The notes under the pieces: model-generated
Database searches by the model: none
Told to the model about the DNA's origin: nothing
What the model saw: the letters and a program-made list of their open reading frames with translations, nothing else
DNA from: Paenibacillus prosopidis
GTDB lineage: Bacteria > Bacillota > Bacilli > Paenibacillales > Paenibacillaceae
Assembly (NCBI RefSeq): GCF_003337375.1
Contig: NZ_QPJD01000022.1
Location: 49,881-112,479, forward strand
DNA length: 62,599 bases
Direction: 5' to 3'
Shown: positions 7,761 through 14,598 of the stretch, one piece after another
Layout: each line of letters begins with the position of its first letter
How positions within the stretch are numbered: position 1 is the stretch's first letter
Translations under genes and position numbers: made by a program

Positions 7761-8093
7761 AGCGTCATCCAAAATGTTTTCGATAGGTAAGTTGTAAAAA
7801 TTCGAGAAGCTGTACGGGCGGAAAGTCAGCTATTGATATATAAGTTTTTGACCGATCCAGGTGGTGCTCATTAGCATCCATTTGGTTTGTCGTTAATCCA
7901 CCTTTGATTCTATCTTTGACAATCTAGTAGATTTATATACGTTTGATCTAGAACTTTAACTTAATTTTCCTCGTTGTACAGCCAACCTAAGCATATGATT
8001 AGCAGATTTCAACTAAATGACAACTAAACATCATATGTCAGCTAAGGTTGTCAACGTTTGAGTAAGGCCGGACATTTCACGTTAGTCCCCATA

Positions 8094-8276
8094 CTATCCC
8101 TCTGCTAATTCCTTTTTAAATTCCTCATAATGTTCATCACAAAGAAATATTTCTTTATCTTCTTTTCCCTTATTCTCCTTGATCCGCTTGTCCACCTTAA
8201 TAACTAGAAAATTAAGATGAACCTTGTCCCCCTCGAAATCGTTTCGACCACACTTTAAACATTCTCGAAATGCCAT
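8094..8276 (-). CDS. Small zinc-ribbon-like protein
   Basis: A 60-residue protein starting at ATG 8276, one base after the stop of the upstream gene. It has CLKCG near the N-terminus and FLCDEHYEEF near the C-terminus, so two cysteines, then a Cys and a His, can hold one zinc. The middle is rich in Lys and Glu. An earlier in-frame ATG exists inside the upstream gene (8291), but the tight stop-start junction argues for coupling with the 137-residue gene. Function unknown. Confidence 0.55.
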   Translation of the reverse strand: MAFRECLKCGRNDFEGDKVHLNFLVIKVDKRIKENKGKEDKEIFLCDEHYEEFKKELAEG

Positions 8277-8277
8277 G

Positions 8278-8691
8278 TTATTCAACATCTTTCTGATCGA
8301 GAATGTCTTGGAACTCCGGCGACTTGTGGAGATCATCGCGCATAAACCAGTCGATATATTCTTTCACTAATTCGAGATTAATTCCCGTGTATTTATATGG
8401 CAAGTTTGAGCGGATCAGCGCTCCGATATGATCTAGAATCGGAATAAGTGACTGATAATCTCCCATACGGTTTTCACCTATATCGTCACGAGTTTGATCG
8501 AATGCGTTCTCGATGAGAAGCTTCGCCGCACTGACGTTAAGATCTTTTTTGTTTTCCCCTTGATTCCCTCTCCCTTGCCAAGCGATGGTTATTCCGTTTC
8601 CTTCAAAGTCAAACTCTGACGTACGGAAAACCTCCTGATCTTCATTAAGTCCTAACATTCCGAGAATTTCTTTTTTATCAGTTTTACTCAT
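8278..8691 (-). CDS. Hypothetical protein in a two-gene operon
   Basis: A 137-residue acidic, soluble protein that I do not recognise. The start ATG at 8691 follows GGAGAAGAGG at a good distance. The N-terminal part reads as a short helix then a beta-rich stretch (FDFEGNGITIAWQG). The C-terminal 70 residues look helical. No membrane segment, signal peptide or catalytic motif is visible. It is coupled to the zinc-ribbon-like gene that follows it. The interval 8692-8920 upstream holds nothing I can identify. Confidence 0.55.
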   Translation of the reverse strand: MSKTDKKEILGMLGLNEDQEVFRTSEFDFEGNGITIAWQGRGNQGENKKDLNVSAAKLLIENAFDQTRDDIGENRMGDYQSLIPILDHIGALIRSNLPYKYTGINLELVKEYIDWFMRDDLHKSPEFQDILDQKDVE

Positions 8692-8999
8692 TGTGCCTCT
8701 TCTCCCTTACTCCCACGCCTAACGAAAAAAGGCTCCCGCTGAGGTGCTTCCATGCGGAACCTTATCGATTGGTGCTTACGGATTTGTAATTCGAATATAT
8801 CATGGCTTGTCGGATTCCGTCTATTATAACAACTTGCGCCAACATTCTGACGGTGAGGACGCTCTATACCAACAGCGCAGCCTACTGATGCTAGACGCTG
8901 GTTTATGGTGTATGTAGATCTTGAAATCAATCATTGATTCGGATTGATTCGACAATCTACACCCCTTGTTTAATAAGGAATGGTGGCATTATGATTGAA

Positions 9000-9573
9000 T
9001 TATATTGAATGAATTGTCAAGCAATCTATTTTGAATAGAATTAATTTTATCAATCCTTTTAGTTTGAATGCAATCTATATCACTCGATTCCAATTAATAG
9101 GGAGGGAATTTTGAAAGTCGGTTTGATTCTAATTATCATTCTGATGAACGAGAACGAAACAGATTGGCCGGTCCAATCACATATTTGAATGAAATTGATT
9201 TTATCAATCGTTGTAGTTTGAACGCAATCCATTCCATTTGATTCCGATTAATAGGAAGGGAATTTTAAGAGTCCATTTGATTCTGATCGAATTTGTATGT
9301 CACACCCGGTGAACGAGAACGAAACGAATGAAGGACAAGGGCTGGTCCAATCACATATTTGAATGGAATTGATTTAATCAATCGTTCCAGTTTGAATGGA
9401 ATCCATTCCATTTGATTCTAATTGAATTTGTTTGTCGCACCCGGTGAACGAGAACGAGCTGTTAGTTGACATAGCTGGACCGATCGCATATTTGAATGGA
9501 ATTGATTTCATCATTCTTTATAGTTTGAATGCAATCAATATCATTTGATTCCAACTAAAAGGGAGGGAATTTT
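9000..9573 (+). repeat. Array of degenerate ~175-bp repeats made from the 5' end of the TubY-like gene
   Basis: Three diverged units (about 9000-9174, 9175-9348 and 9349-9485) precede a fourth, from 9486, that leads into the intact gene. Each unit holds CATATTTGAATGGAATTGAT, an ATTGATT/AATCAAT inverted repeat (perfect at 9368-9382), an upstream region with GGGAGGGAATTTT, and decayed copies of the first codons up to GATGAACGAGAACGA. They then jump to text matching the gene near 9697 (GACAAGGGCTGG at 9334). The third unit has lost the ribosome-site block. More GATTGATT words lie at 8922-8960. The array may also serve as binding sites. Confidence 0.8.
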
Positions 9574-10422
9574 ATGAGTCAGTTTGATTCTGATCGAGTT
9601 TCTATTGTTACACCCGATGAACGTGAACGAAGGGAACAAATGCGGGAAAGAATCAGTGTAGTATTTCAAGAGGATACATTATACAGGCTTCTGGAGGACA
9701 AGGGCTGGACAGACCGCATATTTGAAGGTGAATTGCTTTCTTTGAAGGAAGGCGAGAGCTATAACACTGAAAATACCGTGGAGATTCTAGACTTAAAAGG
9801 TCAGCAAGATATTAGGAACGTGTTTCGTGTTCTTAAACATTATGTCAGACCTGATGAAAGCACCGGCCATCATAGATTTGACTATAAAGCTATCGTTAGA
9901 CTACGAATGATCTTCCTTTTGAAGAAGGATTACACGCTACCGTCTTTGGAAAAAGTACTTACCTTAACAAAGCCTGGCGGTACAGTTAATCAAGATACCA
10001 ATGAAGCGGTTCTTCAAGCTCTTGAAGAGAATGGCCGGAAATTTGATTTGGTAGCTCAGTTCATCAAACAATTAGCCGAAAACTTAGGAACACAGAATAA
10101 AATGCTTGAACTGCAAAGTAAAGATGATGTTTTAAAAAATAAAATAGACGAGCAAATCCAATTAATCAAAGAGATTGCGGCTGCCAGGGATCCGGTACTA
10201 GAGCGCAATAATGATTTGACAAAATGGATAACCAGATGTCGTATTGAATCTGAGCTTACTAAAGAAGCGATAGATTTATGGTCGAAGAAACCTGCGAAAG
10301 AGAGGAAAATTAAAACAGGTCTATTTCAAAGTTCTGAGGACATTAACAAACGTGATTCGTTCATCCAGGAATACAAATCTAAGCATATCGAGGATCGATT
10401 ACGGAATGAAATAATGCCTTAG
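9574..10422 (+). CDS. MerR-like, TubY-type regulator upstream of tubRZ
   Basis: A 282-residue protein. Residues about 80-135 (VFRVLKHY, HHRFDYKAIVRLRMIFLLKK, YTLPSLEKVL) follow the MerR winged-helix pattern of a tyrosine, a basic turn and two amphipathic helices. Residues about 150-220 look like a coiled coil, and the C-terminal end is basic. TubY, the third component described beside phage and plasmid tubZ genes, is a MerR-like protein with a coiled coil, so position and layout both fit. Its likely role is to modulate TubZ filaments or tub promoters. GGGAGG sits nine bases before ATG 9574. The name rests on context plus fold pattern. Confidence 0.6.
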   Translation: MSQFDSDRVSIVTPDERERREQMRERISVVFQEDTLYRLLEDKGWTDRIFEGELLSLKEGESYNTENTVEILDLKGQQDIRNVFRVLKHYVRPDESTGHHRFDYKAIVRLRMIFLLKKDYTLPSLEKVLTLTKPGGTVNQDTNEAVLQALEENGRKFDLVAQFIKQLAENLGTQNKMLELQSKDDVLKNKIDEQIQLIKEIAAARDPVLERNNDLTKWITRCRIESELTKEAIDLWSKKPAKERKIKTGLFQSSEDINKRDSFIQEYKSKHIEDRLRNEIMP

Positions 10423-10503
10423 AATATACCATAAAAGTTGCATATTTATTCAATTTTTACTTGCATAAATAGGCAATTCATGGTATATTTTATATATACT
10501 CTT

Positions 10504-10541
10504 TATGACTCTTAACTAATCTTTTGTAATCGTTACGACTC
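10504..10541. promoter_or_regulatory. Candidate TubR binding sites before tubR
   Basis: TATGACTC at 10504-10511 and TTACGACTC at 10533-10541 are direct repeats about three helical turns apart, just before GGAAGGAGG and the tubR start. The same word, usually as its complement GAGTCATTA, recurs in clusters beyond tubZ. TubR proteins bind iterons and repress their own operon, so these are likely autoregulatory sites. Confidence 0.5.
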
Positions 10542-10559
10542 GTTTGGAAGGAGGATACA

Positions 10560-10925
10560 ATGACCCAACAGACTATTGAAATCCAAGCCATATGCCGAAA
10601 GATTCTACGGAATACGGTACTCGACATTTTCTATTTAATCATGGAGGAAAAAGATATTACCAAGTCAGATATTGCACACAGATTTGCACAGCATGATCCG
10701 GACCTGGATGCAAAGGTAACGAAATACAGAGGCACGGTTGATGTAGGTATTGCTAAGCTCGAAGGTGCAATGTTTATAGATCATTGGGAACAAGGACAGT
10801 CGAATCATTATTATTTGACTACATATGGTAAACAAGCTATGTCCATCATGGAACATCTCATAATTGAAGATCCGTTAATTTTAAATGGTAGCAAAATTAC
10901 TGCAAAAGTAATGACCCAAGATTAA
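10560..10925 (+). CDS. tubR: TubR-like centromere-binding winged-helix protein
   Basis: A 121-residue protein of about the usual TubR length (pBtoxis TubR is slightly shorter). It begins with a helical part (NTVLDIFYLIMEEKDITKSDIAHRF) and ends with the strand-turn-strand wing EGAMFIDHWEQGQSNHYYLT before a final dimerisation helix. This is the ArsR-like winged helix found in TubR. It should bind tubC repeats and link them to the TubZ filament. It precedes tubZ by 13 bases. AAGGAGG precedes its ATG. Sequence identity among TubR proteins is low, so the neighbour is the main evidence. Confidence 0.75.
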   Translation: MTQQTIEIQAICRKILRNTVLDIFYLIMEEKDITKSDIAHRFAQHDPDLDAKVTKYRGTVDVGIAKLEGAMFIDHWEQGQSNHYYLTTYGKQAMSIMEHLIIEDPLILNGSKITAKVMTQD

Positions 10926-10938
10926 GGAGGAATGAACA

Positions 10939-12309
10939 ATGATAAAGGATCTTGATCTGAAAAATAGAGCAGCTTTAATTGATGGAGTTTGGCCACTTGA
11001 AGGTTTTGTTAAACAAAAGAATGCGGAAGCAAGCATCAAATATGGATTTATTGGACTTGGACAAGGTGGATCCAAAATTGTTGATGCATTTGCTGGTATC
11101 CGATCTTTTAAAGATGGTGAACCAGTTTATCCTTGTCTCATCGTTAACTCCAACTTGGGAGATATGAAGCCTCTCAAAAACATTCCGAAACACCTTCAAT
11201 TCGGGCTGAAGGGTTACGAACAGGGTGTAGGAAAAAATCCCGAAATCGGAAAAAAAGCTTTCCTCGATAACGGTGAAGAAATATTCGCGAAAATAGCCGA
11301 ACGTATGTCTAATTGCCAACTGATCTATGTTGTCGGATCAATGGGCGGTGGTACTGGAACGGGAGCAATTAACGTCTTGATTGATGCAATTGCTGATTAT
11401 CTGGCAATTCCCGTGGCGTCCATCATTAGCTTACCAGTTCCACATGAAGTTGAAAGTTTAAATGCATACAATGCAACAACAGAGCTGCTTCCAAAACTTA
11501 AAGACGTAAGGCAGGATGAAACTGACCGCGTGTACCGTGGACTTGAGAATATATCAATCCTGGATAATCAAAAAATATTTCAAGACCATTACGAAGATCC
11601 AGAATTCCCAGATTTAAAATTGACTTGGGATTTCTATAGCAACTATAAAGTTACGAGCATCATTCATGAATGGAATGTTCTAACAAGCCTTGAAAGCCAT
11701 ATTTCACTCGATGCAGCAGACCTGTTTAACAATATTTTGCTAACAGGCGGTGTTCTTACATACGCTAAGAAGAAAATCAACTTGGATGAAGCAGTTTCCA
11801 AGGATGATTTGATTACACAAATCATTGAAACCTACAAGGGGAAAAACGTACTAGCTAACGGGTTTAATTACAGCAAGGATATGACAGCTATGGGTTTAGT
11901 CGTAGTAATGCCAAAAGAACGAGCGGATATGTTGAACCAAGATACACTCGAACTTATTCGCATGAAATTTCAAAACGAGCTTCCAAACGTCAGTATTTAT
12001 CCCGGATTCGTAAGCTCGAATAGTCAACGACATGCTATTGTTTATACGATTGCAAGTATGGCTGGTTTACCTGAACGAGCTAAAAATCTTCGCCAAGAAG
12101 CGGGGGAACTTGAAAGACTCCGGATCGAAAAGGAAAAATCGGCTTCCGGTTTTGAAATAGGGGAGAAGATCAATAGAAACCCGCTGAATCCTACTGTCCG
12201 TAGAGTAAGCCAAAGTTCAAATCCATTTGGTCAACAAGAAGCCCAACAGCAGACAGCTGCAGCTTCACAGCAAGCAGCACCATTTAAAAGAAATCCATTC
12301 GCAAAATAA
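10939..12309 (+). CDS. tubZ: TubZ tubulin/FtsZ-like GTPase (type III partition)
   Basis: A 456-residue protein with the tubulin signature GGGTGTG at 136-142, the nucleotide-site start KYGFIGLGQGGSKI at 34-47, and LKGYEQGVGKNP at 90-101, which closely resembles pBtoxis TubZ. A T7-loop-like segment SLDAADLF lies near 263-270. It should form treadmilling GTP filaments that pull TubR-tubC complexes. The tail after about residue 400 is polar, Gln-rich and basic, with NPFG and NPFAK; TubZ tails contact TubR. AAGGAGG precedes ATG 10939. It is the last gene of the tubY-R-Z set, followed by a terminator. Confidence 0.93.
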   Translation: MIKDLDLKNRAALIDGVWPLEGFVKQKNAEASIKYGFIGLGQGGSKIVDAFAGIRSFKDGEPVYPCLIVNSNLGDMKPLKNIPKHLQFGLKGYEQGVGKNPEIGKKAFLDNGEEIFAKIAERMSNCQLIYVVGSMGGGTGTGAINVLIDAIADYLAIPVASIISLPVPHEVESLNAYNATTELLPKLKDVRQDETDRVYRGLENISILDNQKIFQDHYEDPEFPDLKLTWDFYSNYKVTSIIHEWNVLTSLESHISLDAADLFNNILLTGGVLTYAKKKINLDEAVSKDDLITQIIETYKGKNVLANGFNYSKDMTAMGLVVVMPKERADMLNQDTLELIRMKFQNELPNVSIYPGFVSSNSQRHAIVYTIASMAGLPERAKNLRQEAGELERLRIEKEKSASGFEIGEKINRNPLNPTVRRVSQSSNPFGQQEAQQQTAAASQQAAPFKRNPFAK

Positions 12310-12324
12310 GCACTATATTATCAG

Positions 12325-12352
12325 GCCCTCCTATGAAAAGGGGGGCTTTTTT
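12325..12352 (+). terminator. Terminator of the tub operon
   Basis: GCCCTCC pairs with GGGGGGC around a short A-rich loop, followed by TTTTTT, 15 bases after the tubZ stop. Confidence 0.8.
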
Positions 12353-12629
12353 GCGTTCTTTTTAACCGAGTGCAATCCCATGGAGAGCTGTTGGCATAGT
12401 TTTTTTTGGCCGTTGGTTACTGTAGGAAGGAAATATAGTATTAGACTCAATGTGTTGTTCCAGCGCGGATAATGGATAACAAACAGTCAAATTTGATGAA
12501 ATACTATTTTCCCTAGGTCACCGTTGCCGGCGACAGGACACAGCATTGCTCGCCATTAGCTATTGAGGCTATTGCTTGGTATTGATGATTGAGCTGCGAC
12601 CAACGTTTCTTTCGAGAAATGTTTTCACA

Positions 12630-13455
12630 CATTATGTGTCATTTCGAGTTATTTTGAATCATTTCGATTCTGAGTCTCATTGTTAAATCAGAATACGGCA
12701 TGTCACTGGTAATGCCGTATGTTGCTGGCCTTCAAGGCAGTCGTCTGGCGTTACTGCTTGAACATCTGTTATAAGACTCAATTTGAGTCATTACGTTTCT
12801 AAATAACTTATTTTTGGAACGGACAGACCACGGTGTGCTTCGTTTCTTTAGTAATATTTATTTAACTCATTATGAATCATTATGTATCCTATTCTCAATA
12901 CTGAAACGGACATTGAACATAGTACGCCATTGGAAATGCCATCAGCAGTTTACTTAGCTAGTCGCCTGGTGCTAGTGCTTGGTCTTCGCCCATACCTGCG
13001 AAGAACAATAATCGTCGTTCTCGAATGAAGCTGCTACGGATTAGTGATAGTGTTTGAGTTTTGGCTTCAATCCAAATCGTGGTTGCTGAGTTAACGGAAT
13101 TTCCGGATGGTCCGTCGATGCATAGCATATTACGTTTTCTTCGCGAAAACATTCTTCATCGTTACGACACATAAAGAGTCGGTTGTTTTTTGTCGGTCCG
13201 GATACCTGCCATCTAATCTCATCTACTTCCCAGGAGTTCGATACCCACCGGAAATCAAACCTTGCCTGGCGTGCTCGTTTCGGCTTCTACCAAACATCGT
13301 GTTGAGAGATAGTAGGTTTTTCCTGAATAGAGTAATAGAAGACCAATAGGAGGCTCTTTAATTGAAGAAGAGGCTTCCTTAGGGATAGCTTTAGTCATTT
13401 TGAGTCACACTCTATTAGATTCATTATGTCTCTTAATAACTCATTTTGTGTCTGA
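12630..13455. repeat. Clusters of GAGTCATTA-type iterons (candidate tubC centromere)
   Basis: Four clusters stand in gene-free DNA, at about 12630-12682, 12775-12812, 12862-12897 and 13391-13455. Each repeats a GA(G/A)TCATTA(T/C)G-like word at roughly 10-base steps; examples are GAATCATTTC after GAGTTATTTT, and CTCATTATGAATCATTATG. The complement, CGTAATGACTC, resembles CGTTACGACTC in front of tubR. The segments between clusters also share diverged text (for instance near 12720 and 12930), so the block grew by duplication. TubR-bound centromeres are arrays of short iterons, which fits. The array lies 3' of tubZ rather than 5' of tubR. Confidence 0.55.
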
Positions 13456-13800
13456 TGTTTCTTAATTTAAGCTAGGTTTGATTCCGCGGTTCGCACGTGT
13501 GTGTCGGCTGCTCTTATCTTGAGTTTCGTTTTGTGTGAGAAGCTTTCTGAAGCTGATCGTTAACCAATCATATTTCTTCTATCTACTTACCTGGCGATTT
13601 TTGGTTACGGATCGAACATCGATAATAAACTGGGATTTCTAGATGAAGTGCAGGGAATCGTATTTATGGACACGTATCTCGCGGCGTGCGAGTTGTACGG
13701 TCGCCGGTTGTTGGTCAAAGGCCAACGTTTTCAACCAGAGCCTGGAGCAGATGCTACGACAGTAGCGCGAAGCAGCACGAGGTAGGGGGGACGGTAGAAC

Positions 13801-13977
13801 AGTAAGACAGGGATCAGCCTGATTTTGGCTGGTCCCTGTCTTACTTTACCGACCATGCAGGCTGCTGTAAGCAGACGCAAAGAGGCAGCCAAAATCCAAG
13901 CGGCCGAAGGCTGGATTTTGTAATGCAGGATAAGGGGCGTGGAGCGCCCTTTCCACACGTAACAGGCAAAGCCTGTT
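13801..13977. other. Candidate oriT: four stacked inverted repeats upstream of the mobilisation operon
   Basis: Inverted repeat 1 is a 19-bp arm (AGTAAGACAGGGATCAGCC, 13801-13819) facing its complement at 13827-13845, with one G-T type mismatch and a 7-base loop. Repeat 2 is AAAATCCA (13891) with TGGATTTT (13912-13919). Repeat 3 is GGGCG (13935) with CGCCC (13945-13949). Repeat 4 is AACAGGC (13961) with GCCTGTT (13971-13977). Large inverted repeats next to a nick site, directly before an accessory protein and relaxase, are the usual build of an origin of transfer. I cannot place the nick. The rest of 12353-14178 outside this block and the iteron clusters has no supportable gene. Confidence 0.55.
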
Positions 13978-13994
13978 AGATTATAAGGTTTTTG

Positions 13995-14136
13995 TTTCCA
14001 CATTGATTTCCACATTATAGGGAATAATGCTTATATCAAATCCACATATTTCATATTATAATAGTTCCAATGGTTCATATCAATTCCACATTAGGGGGTA
14101 ATAGGAATTATTCCCTATAGGTATAAATGCTTATAT
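13995..14136. promoter_or_regulatory. AT-rich direct repeats between oriT candidate and the accessory gene
   Basis: TTTCCACATT occurs twice in tandem (13995-14013), with related words at 14040 and 14083. AATGCTTATAT occurs at about 14026 and 14125, each time next to a GGGAATA or ATTCCCTATA block. This is the place and style of binding sites for a small relaxosome protein such as the one encoded next. Confidence 0.45.
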
Positions 14137-14178
14137 TAATTGTTTGGAGTGGCGTATTATGGCAAGGGGGTGATGATA

Positions 14179-14598
14179 TTGCCGAAAAGACCACAGATGC
14201 GATTTGACGTAGATGAAGAACTAGCTTTGCTGCTAGAAGGCTCGAGAGCCAGGAGAGGTGAAAAAAATTTAGGGGATACGTGCCGCCGATTGCTTCGTGA
14301 ATCTTGCAAGAGAGAAGCGTTAGAGGACGGGATGGATACCTTAACACCGATACTCCGGAAACTGATCAAGGAAGAGTTTAAGGTTTCAGAGAATCGTATT
14401 GCGAAAATCGTTTCTAAATCTGCAAATGCTGCTGCGACAACCATGTATATGTGCTATCAGGTTCTGGCGAGTTTGGGAACCAAAAATATGCCGGCCATCT
14501 ATGAAGCTGCACGGAGAAAAGGCGTCAACTTTGTCAAAACGCCTCTTGATGAATTGATGATTGATGAAAAGGGTTCTAATAGAGAGGAATCATCATGA
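14179..14598 (+). CDS. Relaxosome accessory DNA-binding protein (MobC/ribbon-helix-helix-like)
   Basis: A 139-residue protein. I place the start at TTG 14179 because GGGGGTGAT (14166-14174) is an excellent ribosome binding site for it; the ATG at 14173 lies inside that site. The N-terminus (PQMRFDVDEELALLLEGSRA, then a helix with LGDTCRRLLRESCK) fits a strand-helix-helix DNA-binding fold. The rest is helical and probably mediates multimers. The last bases overlap the relaxase start as ATGA, so translation is coupled. Small proteins here usually bind oriT and recruit or stimulate the relaxase. Confidence 0.65.
   Translation: MPKRPQMRFDVDEELALLLEGSRARRGEKNLGDTCRRLLRESCKREALEDGMDTLTPILRKLIKEEFKVSENRIAKIVSKSANAAATTMYMCYQVLASLGTKNMPAIYEAARRKGVNFVKTPLDELMIDEKGSNREESS

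Noticed and set aside
8688..8930. Minus-strand frame of 80 residues before the two-gene operon
   Set aside because: It has no ribosome site and no recognisable pattern, and it ends inside the start signal of the next gene.
13731..14015. Minus-strand frame over the oriT candidate
   Set aside because: It is created by the inverted repeats; no start signal.
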